Positions 36,629-46,649 of a DNA stretch of 64,000 nucleotides are shown here, in pieces. Under the pieces are notes generated by a model that was given only the letters and a program-made list of their open reading frames with translations, was not told the origin of the DNA and ran no database searches. Positions within the stretch are counted from its first letter, which is position 1. Each line of letters begins with the position of its first letter. Source of the stretch: Scleromitrula shiraiana (Eukaryota > Ascomycota > Leotiomycetes > Helotiales > Sclerotiniaceae). The position numbers and the translations under genes are program-made. The stretch is taken from positions 620,001-684,000 of the forward strand of contig JABELC010000002.1 in assembly GCA_028455995.1 (NCBI GenBank), read 5' to 3'.

Positions 36629-37164
36629 TCAAGGTCTCTTCACGCTCCTGATGACACTTTCCAGCTTCGCCAATATAGCTTCTTTCTCTTTCACAGCTTT
36701 CTTCCTCCGTACTTCTTCGTCTCTAAGCTCTTGTTCCAACTTTTGAATCATGTCTTCTTGATCCTTCTCACTGTTTTCCAACCCCGGCAGAATGCTTATG
36801 AGACTTTCGATTTGTTGTTCTTTGATAATAAGATCTTGCGCCAATTCGAGTTGGCCGTTTTTGAACTCCTCCGCAGGCAATGGGTCTACTGCTATGATAT
36901 TAGTATAAAACGCGGAAAGAAGAGAACTAGGTCTACATACATTCATTGGGCTCTTTAGGTGCAGGTTCTCCGTTCTTCGTTTCTCTTCTAATTATATCGG
37001 TGGGACTAAGAGTTTGTAAATCATGGTGTTTGTTAATGTAAAAGAGGGATGCGACAAATTGAAGAGCAAGCTAAACACAGTCAATAAGAGGGTTTGAAGC
37101 AGAGAAATACTGAGATACATACCTCATCAACGGCATCCTGAAGTTGTGTCAATCGATCGGCCAT
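36629..37164 (-). CDS. MED21: Mediator subunit Med21 (Srb7)
   Basis: Exons 37164-37123, 37070-36941 and 36888-36629 give 143 aa; introns are 52 nt each. The start MADRLTQLQDAVDELALQFV and the following INKHHDLQTLSP are highly characteristic of Med21. The C-terminal half is helical and Glu/Lys-rich (EMIQKLEQ-like heptads, residues about 90-143), the part that coils with Med7 at the Mediator middle-module hinge. The gene is convergent with SDT1 (246 bp between stops) and divergent from RRG7 (399 bp). Confidence 0.94.
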
Positions 37165-37563
37165 TTTGTCTTTCCAATTAATGTTGTTACGATTGAGTGG
37201 GCGAGCTCTTGAATATAGAAGAGGTGCAAGGCTGATGTAAAGATTTTGTGGGACGAATAAAACCAAAAGTAGTCTGGTCAGTGGAACCAATCAGAAACAG
37301 TCACAGCCTTGCCCGATTTAATTTCCGCTCTCGCCTTAAAAAACTTTCCGATATATTTTGTACTTCCATATATTTCACCATATTTATGGATTGCATTATC
37401 AGTTTTCCCTCCGGCTTTCCCATCCACTGTGAACTGCATGCACCTTCCCACCGCTTGCCGCTCTTCTGCTCCCGAACCACAGCTCCGGTACATCAACCCT
37501 TCTGCGTCAACACTATCATGAGAATCACATGATTGGAGCTATAGACAAACGCAATAGTACTCC
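37165..37563. promoter_or_regulatory. Divergent promoter, MED21 and RRG7
   Basis: About 400 bp between the two start codons must serve both genes. Open frames on both strands here are not supported by composition or similarity. Confidence 0.5.
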
Positions 37564-38259
37564 ATGTTTTCAGCACGCTCTCATCTGCGTCTCTTTCATC
37601 CCAGAAAGCAATCATTACACAGGTATTTTGCAAACTGTGCAACTGCAACCATCACTGAAGCGGATGAGTTGATATATCCTGACTCACAGGATGCAGAACA
37701 TCATGATTTACCAAGCTTTTTGAAATATGCATCACGCATCAATATGGACACGAGCAGTACTACATATGTAGGAACACATTATGAATACACGGTTAAGCAA
37801 GCGCTAGAGCGAATCGGAATGTTTCTCCAGCAGGTTGGTGGTAGATCAGATTGTGGAATTGATTTGTTGGGAAGTTGGTCTTTACCTATCGCACCTCAAC
37901 CATTGAGAGTTCTTATACAATGCAAAGCATTTATGAATAAGATCAAACCTGCTCAGGCACGGGAACTGGAGGGGACTTTTGCAGGTGCACCACCAGGATG
38001 GAGATCCTCTAGTGTACTTGCATTTTTAGTTTCGCAGCAAGCAGCTACCAAAGGTGTTAGAGAAGCTCTAGGCAGGAGTCAACGGCCGATGGGTTATATA
38101 CTCTGCGCGGCGAATGGAAAGATCTTGCAGATGTTGTGGAACAGAAGAGCAGCGGAAGCAGGTCTGGAAGGAGTAGATGTCGAGCTTCAATATACGGGTG
38201 GTGATCGAACTGAGAAAGAAGTCATTTTAACACACAAAGGAGCAATTGTCGAAAAGTAA
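37564..38259 (+). CDS. RRG7: Rrg7-like mitochondrial protein with a restriction-endonuclease-like fold
   Basis: Single exon, 231 aa. The first 22 residues (MFSARSHLRLFHPRKQSLHR) are basic, lack acidic residues and look like a mitochondrial presequence. The body matches the Rrg7 (DUF2034) family, needed for respiratory growth in yeast. PD-(D/E)XK-like residues are visible: Glu in GTHYEYTVKQALE, Asp in CGIDLLG (about residue 100) and QCK in LIQCKAF (about 119-121), with a conserved GGRSDCGID block. Whether it cleaves nucleic acid is unproven. Family assignment is from recall of the signature region. Confidence 0.85.
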   Translation: MFSARSHLRLFHPRKQSLHRYFANCATATITEADELIYPDSQDAEHHDLPSFLKYASRINMDTSSTTYVGTHYEYTVKQALERIGMFLQQVGGRSDCGIDLLGSWSLPIAPQPLRVLIQCKAFMNKIKPAQARELEGTFAGAPPGWRSSSVLAFLVSQQAATKGVREALGRSQRPMGYILCAANGKILQMLWNRRAAEAGLEGVDVELQYTGGDRTEKEVILTHKGAIVEK

Positions 38260-38561
38260 ATCTTCAATTTTTGGTGTAACAATTTCAAAGTCTAGACAAA
38301 AAGACCATGTTCAGGCCCGGGCGTTTGCTTCTTGCCACGGGAAGGAGAGCAATCGCTTCAGGAAGTGGCGCTTGCTACACCTGTTGCACGGATGACAATT
38401 TTTGTGCTGGAAACTATTTGTCTATGAAAGTATCTCATGGGATCACATTTCCTGTACGACCCAATTTAAGCAACGATTCGGCTACCACGAACCGTGATAA
38501 AAGTCTTCCGGATTATCTCTCTGGTCACATTCACTTTGCAAGAAATCTCAACCAACCAACC

Positions 38562-38726
38562 ATGTGCTATCAAGTCATTCAAATATTCAAATGTGCTCAT
38601 CACAGCACTTCAAAAGACGTCCTATGCGATGAACCAACGAAAGAGTGTGGCGGGATCTTTCTGAGACAAGAGGTTGAAGATGTCAAAGGGTTATGCGAGG
38701 TGAATGATGCTGAGTTCAAGAGTTGA
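38562..38726 (+). CDS. Possible 54-residue cysteine-containing protein
   Basis: The frame is open from 38307 (ATG) to 38726, but composition becomes gene-like only from ATG 38562 (context CAACCATG). From there it encodes MCYQVIQIFKCAHHSTSKDV and ends in AEFKS, with four cysteines after Met. Many ascomycetes encode small proteins that start with MCY/MCR and carry Cys-His pairs; the resemblance is loose. The longer 139-residue version cannot be excluded. No signal peptide is apparent for the short form. Confidence 0.35.
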   Translation: MCYQVIQIFKCAHHSTSKDVLCDEPTKECGGIFLRQEVEDVKGLCEVNDAEFKS

Positions 38727-39716
38727 TCATGATCTAATGATATCATAGAGATGCCAGGAAGCTGCGGAATCTAAAGGAGTCAGCGCAGAGACAGAGACAG
38801 AAGATGAAGGATATTGGTCGTGAAGGGTGTCGGTGTTGTAGATGGGAAGAAGTAGCTCAACCGATATATGGGAGACTGTTGGGATCAGTGGCATCCCGGC
38901 CATGGAATAGAGTTCTTGGAAGTCACAAAATGCAGTAGTCAATGGGGAACGAAACTAAGGCTCCATCATCTTTCACTACGCAATTTTCGTCTATGTTTTC
39001 ACATCCCGCCAGTCTCGGATATGTGACAACGCACCTATGGCCTATTAGAACCACTTCTCAACTCTCTGGTTTATACATAGTACAAGACAATCAGTGATAA
39101 CGAAATTTCTCTTTTATCGTATTTACTTGCCATTTCACGAGCCTGGCATAAGTACCTATATATGTAACATAGCAATGGGCCAAAACGGAGGGTACTCACT
39201 GGCAACAAACTAGGGCCCAAAATACCGTGGAATTTTCACCTCTACTTAATGACCCAAACATATAAAAGTTCAATGACGTTCTCCCAGTCTTCACTGGAGC
39301 TTGCATCAAAATCTTCTTCCCCGGATCTCCAGCTATCCTTCCATCTCCATCTCTTTCTCTCGAATGTCAAAACCATTGAAACTTGAACTCAATATATGGA
39401 GCATTATTGATGGTTCCTAATTGGTAATTGGCAATGGAACTATAACTTTCTGGACAGAAGATACTTATACTCTTAATCTATTAAACTGTTTGTTCATGTG
39501 CTCACACAATGACTTCAATTATTACTGACCCACACGTATTTTCTGAATCAGTCGAAATAATGGGAGAATAGAAGAGATGTTAGGAAGCAATTTAATCTCC
39601 TTTATACCCTCAGTTAATCACAACATGATCAAATTCCATCAATAACGTCAATGAATATGTCATTTACTATATCATTGAAACGGATCCTTCTATTTTAAGC
39701 CGTTCTACTCCCAAAT
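38727..39716. other. Intergenic region downstream of the GST gene
   Basis: About 1 kb with nothing recognisable: no long open frame, RNA gene or tandem repeat. The right end is the 3' UTR of the GST. Confidence 0.5.
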
Positions 39717-40591
39717 CTAATGAGCACCAGCAGCGGCAGCCGCTTTATCCTTAACAATCTTCTGCACAGCAGGTCTCTCCATCAATTTCTTGTTCCACTT
39801 GAAATAATGTGGGTAATTCTTCTCAATCTCCAATTCTCCAAACTTATCGCCAAAGATCCATGGGATCGCCATATCCCAAGGAATGAACGAGAGATCCGCA
39901 AATGTGCTATATGTTTTATTAGTTATATGGAAGAAAAAAGATCAAAGATGACCAAAGAAAAAAAAGCAGAGACGAAACAGGCTACACTTACCATTTATCA
40001 CCGACCAACCACTCCTTCCCGTCCAAATGCTTATTCAAAACATACAAAACCCTCTTAATCTGCTCCAAATACCTCTCCACAGCACTCTCCACCTTCTCCT
40101 TATGAAACTTAGTAAACCAAGCTGCTTGTCCATAGTAAGGTCCTTGACCCGACATCTGGAAATGCAACCATTGTTTTACCTGGTAGCGTTCGGGAGACGA
40201 GGTATAAGTTAGTTGAGCGGAGAGATCATAGGTTTCAATTAGGTATTCGATAATGGCGCCACTTTCCCAGAGGGTGATGTTGGTATTTGGGTCGGTGATG
40301 GCGGGGACTCGGCCGTTGGGGTTAAGGGATTCGAAGGGCTCTTTTTTGAGTTCGGACATGTCTGGTTTGGTGGGTGGGTTTGTGAGTTTTCCTTTCTTGG
40401 GTGCGAGGAAGATCTTAGGGAGGACTTACCCATGAATTTGGTGGTGTAGGGGATTTTGAGCTCTTCGAGTATGATGGCTACTTTCCATGGGTTTGGCCCG
40501 CCGACTATTATTATGTTAGTTATTTTTGAGTTCGATATTTCTATACAGCGAAGAGCTTACCGTGACCGTAGAGAGTAATTGGTTGGCTCAT
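39717..40591 (-). CDS. Glutathione S-transferase, Ure2-like fungal class
   Basis: Exons 40591-40561, 40504-40430, 40361-39992 and 39906-39717 give 221 aa. The thioredoxin-like N-domain starts MSQPITLYGHVGGPNPWKVA and has the cis-Pro segment NPNGRVPAI and the glutathione-contact ESGAI. The helical C-domain includes VKQWLHFQMSGQGPYYGQA and VGDKCTFADLSFIPWDMA, restored across the last intron. Members conjugate or reduce small electrophiles in the cytosol and are often found in fungal metabolite clusters. Here the gene borders the accessory stretch holding a broken O-methyltransferase and a P450. The tail ends in an Ala run (KDKAAAAAGAH). Confidence 0.92.
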
Positions 40592-42819
40592 ATTGATAGG
40601 ATTGAAATTGAACGTTAAGATTGGTTTAGTATGGGTTTGTTTACTCTCGAATATGTAACAACAAGAAGATATACAGATGGAATTTCCTCCTCTTTAGTAG
40701 CCCTTTCCCTCGGTCTCCTCTACATGATATCATATGGAGCACCCCCCTCCTTTAGCGTTAAGCTTTGACGACAACCTCTAGTAGTTCCCGCAGTTCCCCT
40801 TTTTAGCCCTAACCAAAACATCACTTCCCGTCGATTGACCGATGCCTACTGAGTCGTGGAAGTTTCTGGAATTGGATTGGTCAACAAAAGTGGATGAAAC
40901 TTGGTTGATTTCAAATATTTCGTACTTTGTTTATAATCACCCTTCTTCAAACTTGAAACTGGTGGTTCATCATGATGCTCGCTGCCACTAATTATACTGT
41001 GGAGTTATAAAGAAGTAATTAGAGTGTTTTAGCAAAGAATTATATACAGAATAATAGATGGTATCTATTCAATTTAATAACTTCAAGTTGAAAGTTAGAA
41101 ATAAATTTTAAATAAAATCTAATTCAATTGAGTAATATTAAATAAAGAGAAAATTTGAAGTTATTACTAGTATTAAAATTATTAAAATTCAAATATAATT
41201 TAATCATCCGAGTCACTAGTAGTATGATACTAGTATCATCATGATGATCATGATGTTTAATTCAAGTTCAAGTTGAATATTATAAATCATTAAATTAAAC
41301 TTATTATTGAATTTTTAATTATTAATAATAAATGTAAAAATATAAAAATAATTTATATTTAATATTCGAGTCCGACTCGGAGTCTTGAATAATTTTATAA
41401 ATAATTAATGATTGATTTATTTATGTTAACGCAAAAGATGATTTATATAAAATCATCGATTTTGAGATTATTCGGCAATTTAGCACGTGCTTCAATTTTA
41501 ATTTAACCGAGTAATGCTTGTATGAATCGGGGGTATTGATTGATAAAGACGTGGATATAGACAGATATGAGACTGAGAACGTCACACACTGAACAGATGC
41601 GAGGTTTTTATGACAAGTCTATTTCAAAAGATATCACGCCGTTCAAATTGTAAAAACTATTTGAATGGCCTCCATTCACCACTCTCAACTTCGTTTTTTC
41701 TAACCAACAAACTCAATGATCAAGGCTTCAATGAACAATCAAAAAGTACAGGTTCAACCCTTGAACACTGTGTTTGGCTGAGACTGAAACCTGCTAGTAT
41801 TGGGTCAACTTGTTACCCTGAACCTTATCAATAAGAGCAGATTCTGAAATCATTACTACCACCCAGTTGGTACTCTGCTACTCAGGCCCTCTCAAACTTA
41901 GGACGGCCATCAACACTACTGCTGGCTACCATATGAAGCCTGGATTTGGTATGTTACCAGAACGATCAACTTCTTGACGGTTTGTGGAGACTCCCTCATA
42001 CACCTCAAGTTATAGTACGCTCGAATTATTGGACAAGATTTCCTCATTCAAAATCCCATCCTCATGAAGAGTTCACATACCATTCTATTTCCCTCCTTTT
42101 CAATAAAGTCAATCTTTTCAGGCACTTAAAACCACTCTCTCAAATGTACGAAACTATCGTACATCTAGAGTATCTGTGATGAAAAGAGAATAGGATACAA
42201 CTTTTCGGAAATCTACTTGAAATCCAAAGTTGAACAATTTTGTTGGCTGGTTCTTGTATATTTGTGTCGAAGGTTATGGAGTTCAAGATATTGTTAGACG
42301 TTGAAACTGCGCCGCATGACTACATACTGCGGTAGGTGGCATGGAATGAGTAAAGGGTGGGTGGGGTATTCTTCTTGATAGAACTACCAACTATTGCAGT
42401 TGCAGACAGAGCATACTACATCTACACTGCACCGGACATTAGGAACAATCTGCATTCCACAATGCAATTGATGCAAAATGTAACATTTTATGCAGGCAAG
42501 TTGGTATCGGCATTGGTCAGTATCAACGTCATCGGTGTCACGGCCAAGTTGAGGTTTGATCCCTATCGTGATTCGTGCGTGGATCCGATCCGAATAACAG
42601 TTGGATATTGCGAGATGGATTTATTCAGTAGAAAACATAATTTGTTGTAAGATTAAACTTTTTGATTCTATTCAACTACGTTCTACTAAAAACCTAAATA
42701 ATTCCGTCTAGGCAATAATTTAATTAGCAAAAGGAACATACATCTCATCGAGGAAAAGCACTATTCTCCAGCACTCCTGCACATCTTTCCCAGATCAAAA
42801 TCCCAACAGCATATAAAGT
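40592..42819. other. AT-rich intergenic region between GST and the methyltransferase relic
   Basis: About 2.2 kb without a supportable gene. From 41030 to 41480 it is extremely AT-rich (41281-41340 has 4 G/C of 60) and shares word types with the island at 545-960. From 41600 to 42650 the composition is normal, but open frames are short or lack an ATG start, with no recognisable product. It may be decayed coding or repeat DNA. Confidence 0.55.
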
Positions 42820-44262
42820 ATGAGCAACCCTTCCCGACTTTCCGAGCTAGCCCTCCAAATTCAAAAGTCAACAGCTACAATCGATGCATATCTACAATCA
42901 CAGAACCTCCCCACCCCATCTTTCCACGAAGATGGTCCCGTAGATTTTGGATTACGATCAGAAGAGGCAAAAAGAGCTCTCGAGACAGCTAAAGCTAGTA
43001 GTCTTGAGCTATTCGATCTTTCACAAGGTCCCGCTTTGGCTCTTCGTCCGGTGGTATGCAATATTCCCATTTCCATTTTTGTATATAAGGATATAATCTC
43101 AAATAGCGATACATTTGCCAAAATTGATACTAACGTTGAGGATCACTAGTACGATGGCGTGAGTTTGCAAGCTATCTATCGATATGATATTGCTGCCAAG
43201 GTGCCCATACATGGCGAGATATCGTATGAAGAACTTTCCGAAAAATGTGGTCTTGGTGTGGTCAACCTGAAGAGAATTTTGCGGTTTGCTATGGCATGGA
43301 ATCGATATTTTGTAGAACCTAGGAAGGGCTTCGTATCTCATTCTGCTGCTTCTATGGTTCTGGTTGATAGCCCTATGGCTCGATCTGGACTCGGCTTTAT
43401 GTTTGATGAATGCTGACAGGCCTTCACTCATGTGAGTGCACTACTTTTTGCCTGGTTAAAAAACCAATCGACGCTAATATCAAGCAGACTCTGGATGCTA
43501 TTAAAGACCATGGCGAGACTCAGGATATCACAAAAAGTGTACGTATCTCCAACTTGCGTGGTAGGTGAAGTATATTGAATAATCCATGGGTGGAGTCACT
43601 ATCACCAAACCTCCAAAAGTCTCTTCGAATACTACGCCGACCATCCCTAAATGGGACGCCGAATGGCCGAAGTAATGAAATGCTTCAACAGTGTCGTACC
43701 AGGAGAATCTCAATCCTCTCGTCTAGTTAAAAAATACCCCTGGAACAACATCGTCAACGGTAAAGCAACCATCGTCGATATAGGCGGAGCCCAAGGTTAT
43801 GTCTCTATCGAACTAGCTTCTGCATATCCCAACCTAAATTTCATTGTACAAGATTTACCGAATGTTGTTGAAGACGTCGAAGAGAAGTTACCTACGGAGC
43901 TAAAGGGTAGAATCAAATTCATGGCACACGACTTTTTCACTCCTCAGCCGGTTGAGGCTGATGTATATTTGTTTAGCTGGGTATTTCATGATTGGCCTGA
44001 TTCTTACTGTGTTAAGATCCTTCGATCATTGATTCCAAAACTGAAAGATGGTGGCCGTGCCATTTATTATGATCATCTACTCCCGGAACCTGAAACAGCT
44101 CCTATTTTCCAGGAGAGAGCTGCGAGGTAGGCAAATTTGTTTCTTCTTTTCAATCCAACCGGACAAAATTGACGCGCACTAGGGATATGGATATGATTAT
44201 GTTTTCCCTTTTTAACTCACAGGAGCGGGATGCTAATGATTGGGTTGGTCTTTTCGAAGAAT
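42820..44262 (+). pseudogene. Broken fungal O-methyltransferase
   Basis: Resembles sterigmatocystin 8-O-methyltransferase-type enzymes, which transfer methyl from SAM to polyketide hydroxyls. Exon pieces with intact splice signals: 42820-43053, 43150-43431, 43488-43538, about 43600-44126, and 44183 onward. Conserved parts: the N-terminal dimer region; NISLQAIYRYDI-like VSLQAIYRYDIAAKVP; SAM site VDIGGAQGYVS; YLFSWVFHDWPD with the catalytic His; RDMDMIMFSLFNSQERD. Two in-frame stops break it: TGA at 43414-43416 within MFDEC-stop-QAFTH, and TAA at 43648-43650 within YYADHP-stop-MGRRM. The C-terminus is lost at about 44260, where the sequence becomes a HET-domain fragment in another frame. It is very likely non-functional. 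Confidence 0.85.
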
Positions 44263-45361
44263 CATGCATCATATTTACAAAAATGCTACCAGTGTGCGCA
44301 TATGGCTTGGAAATGACGACCAGTCTGTCGATGTACGTGCTGCATTAGCACTTATGTCTCACTGTCTTACAAAGTTTGAACAAGCGCGCGGGAAGAGTAA
44401 TTCAAAGCTTGAGAGCGACTGGGATATTTTGTTTACCGCTTCATGGGATAAAATCTGGAAGCGACCTTTGTGGGCGCGTATCAAGGACATTGCCTATGGT
44501 CGGGCAACGGAAATTAACTGGCAAACTGAAGGACTTAAAGAGCCCAATGAAGATGAGAAGGAATTTATCATACAAAAAATTGACTGGCATACTGGGCCTG
44601 AATACAGCTCCGGTTGGAAAGCAATCAAAGATATACTCACTCGATTTTACTTCGCTAGATCTTGGATAATCTAAGAAATAGTGCTCTCTTCTAAACGATC
44701 AATTTTTGTAGGCGATTACGTCGTAACTGAGATCCTTCGCTTCGCTAGCCTACTTTACGCAAATCCTGAAATTGAGAGACAACTTCCTTCCGAATACCAA
44801 ATTGAACCGAAGGCTATATTGCGAATCTACAATCTGGTCAAGGGTATCGTATATTATCATTCTGCTTGGACTTTTGTAAAGATTGTAAGACTCTTGGCTA
44901 TCTTTAGAGGAAAAGGTTCTACATTACCAGACGACCAGGTGTACAGTCTATTAGGATTAACAAATGCGGGGAACTTTGTCAGACACAATCGCCTTGTACG
45001 ATTTCCAGATATCTATTACACACAATCGAAAAAGAAACTGTGTACTGACACAACAAAATTTATATTAATGCGAGAAAATGACTTGGACGCTCTACGAATG
45101 CTGAACACACATGCGAAGCCGACAAACGAAGAGAACTGGTCATCGTGGGTTCCAGATTTCACAGCCCTCTTACCAGGACCAGGACCAGGAGAGTCAGAGA
45201 TATCCCTTTGGTCATTAGTTCTTGACCAGTGTCCTAAAGGGCTAAGGGAGTTTCGTATTGAAGATGATAAGTTATTGGTGTATGAACATGTATTGAGCGA
45301 ACTTAGCAAAGATGGCTATAGTCTGAGGTCAATAATATATCTATGTTATGATTCTGTATAA
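44263..45361 (+). pseudogene. Truncated HET-domain protein fragment
   Basis: Heterokaryon-incompatibility (HET) domain proteins trigger cell death after fusion of unlike strains. The fragment begins inside the domain (IMHHIYKNATSVRIWLGND) and lacks the upstream half and any start codon of its own. An in-frame TAA at 44672-44674 interrupts RSWII-stop-EIVLSS; family members usually have Gln here, so CAA to TAA is the likely change. The same frame then stays open to 45361, through LPDDQVYSLLGL and NEENWSSWVPDFTA, features typical of this family. It directly abuts the broken methyltransferase. Confidence 0.82.
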
Positions 45362-45710
45362 GAGCCTTCGAATCAATTCGTATCTTTAACTTTTATTCTA
45401 AATCATATTCAATTCGATCCTATCTCCTCTCCCATAACTTTAATACTTCCCATACCTCCCTCCCTACTTACCTACCTACCTCCATTTTATCTCTCTCTAC
45501 ATCACTCTCCTCTTGAGGTCGAATTGATCTTGTAAAATATCGATTGCCCACCCTCCCCCCTTTTCCCGGCCCTTTTCTTTATCTTCCCACTTCCCTCCCC
45601 CCTCATCTCCTCTCCTCTCCTCTCCTCCCTCCCCTACCGCTCTACCTTCATACCCCTCCTCGTCCTCTCCTCTCTCCTCTCACCGCCACTAACACAACAC
45701 AAGCTAACGC

Positions 45711-45766
45711 ATTACATATCTCACATTACATATCTCACATTACATATCTCACATTACATATCTCAG
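45711..45766. repeat. Four-copy 14-bp tandem repeat
   Basis: ATTACATATCTCAC is repeated three times exactly and a fourth time with the last base changed to G. Confidence 0.92.
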
Positions 45767-45946
45767 CCTCAACTCAAATCAATATTAGCGAGGGAGGGGG
45801 ATAAAGTAGCGAAGACGAGCAAGATAGAACATAAGGACGCAGGAAGCTAGAAAGGAAAAAATCAATCTTTATAAAATCAATCTTTATAAAACCAATCTGA
45901 TTTTAGTATATCCAACTTTCATATATATATATATATATATATATAT

Positions 45947-46060
45947 TGTTAGAATGGTTGCCGGATAAGGATCACTCCACATTGGGACTAGTGTAATTAC
46001 ATAATCAATGGTTGATATATATCCCCTTATGGGATCAAGACCTTAGCTAGTCAGTTAACA
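45947..46060. mobile_element. Candidate solo LTR (114 bp)
   Basis: The segment begins TGTTAGAATGG and ends CAGTTAACA, so it has the TG...CA ends and 5-bp inverted TGTTA/TAACA termini of LTR retrotransposons. Both flanks are TA-repeat (TATAT before, ATATA after), so a target duplication cannot be read clearly. No internal retrotransposon genes are present. A chance TG...CA segment is possible. Confidence 0.4.
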
Positions 46061-46480
46061 ATATAATGATATATCGAACCCATAATGCTCTTCTTCATAT
46101 CTGACCTTTTATATATATAATAAGATTTAATAGATGATTCGACCTCTGATTCAAGTTTTTGTAAATATCAATCGAGCAACTTGAATTTTCATGAACTTCA
46201 AATACAGATGATTAAACAACGGACTCGGAAAAATTTAATTAATTTAATTATTTGCTGTTGTTGTTGTTGTTTATAATTTTCTATCTCGGCCGATGATTCT
46301 CGAAGTATTATACTCGGTGTCCAAACTCTGATTCAAGAATCGAATTATACGAATATCACTAAAGGGAATTTGAACTTTGCGGGGCCGGGGGGGGGGGATT
46401 CGTAAGCGATATATATCTTTGTATAAACGTCAAGTATGCCAGTGGATACCCTTGAGTTGTGTTCATCCTGCATTATCAAG

Positions 46481-46530
46481 AGCTTTGAAGAGCTTTGAAG
46501 AGCTTTCAAGAGCTTTCAAGAGCTTTCAAA
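46481..46530. repeat. Five-copy 10-bp tandem repeat
   Basis: AGCTTTGAAG occurs twice and AGCTTTCAAG twice, then AGCTTTCAAA. Confidence 0.92.
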
Positions 46531-46649
46531 ACATCAATACTTAGTGCATAGTATAAACATCAAAACCTCAAGAACTTGAATGCGGATTTGCACAGCCCGT
46601 TCGTTTACTTCAACAAACTTATAAGTAAGTATCTCCAACCCCAACCCGA

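Larger units (their letters stand above)
45362..46649. other. Repeat-bearing intergenic region upstream of the P450 3' end
   Basis: No gene. It holds a pyrimidine-rich tract (about 45420-45685), a four-copy 14-bp repeat, a TA dinucleotide run (45920-45946), a candidate solo LTR, a G homopolymer (46388-46398) and a five-copy 10-bp repeat. The far right is the 3' flank of the P450 gene. Confidence 0.65.

Noticed and set aside
42357..42650. 97-codon frame before the methyltransferase relic
   Set aside because: It starts at GTG, and no recognisable domain or conserved neighbour supports it.
43405..43420. TGA in the methyltransferase as a recoded (selenocysteine) codon
   Set aside because: Fungi of this group lack the selenocysteine system as far as known, and a second stop and a truncated C-terminus show plain decay.
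45711..45766. CRISPR-like repeat array
   Set aside because: Copies are directly adjacent without spacers and only 14 bp long; this is a eukaryotic tandem repeat.
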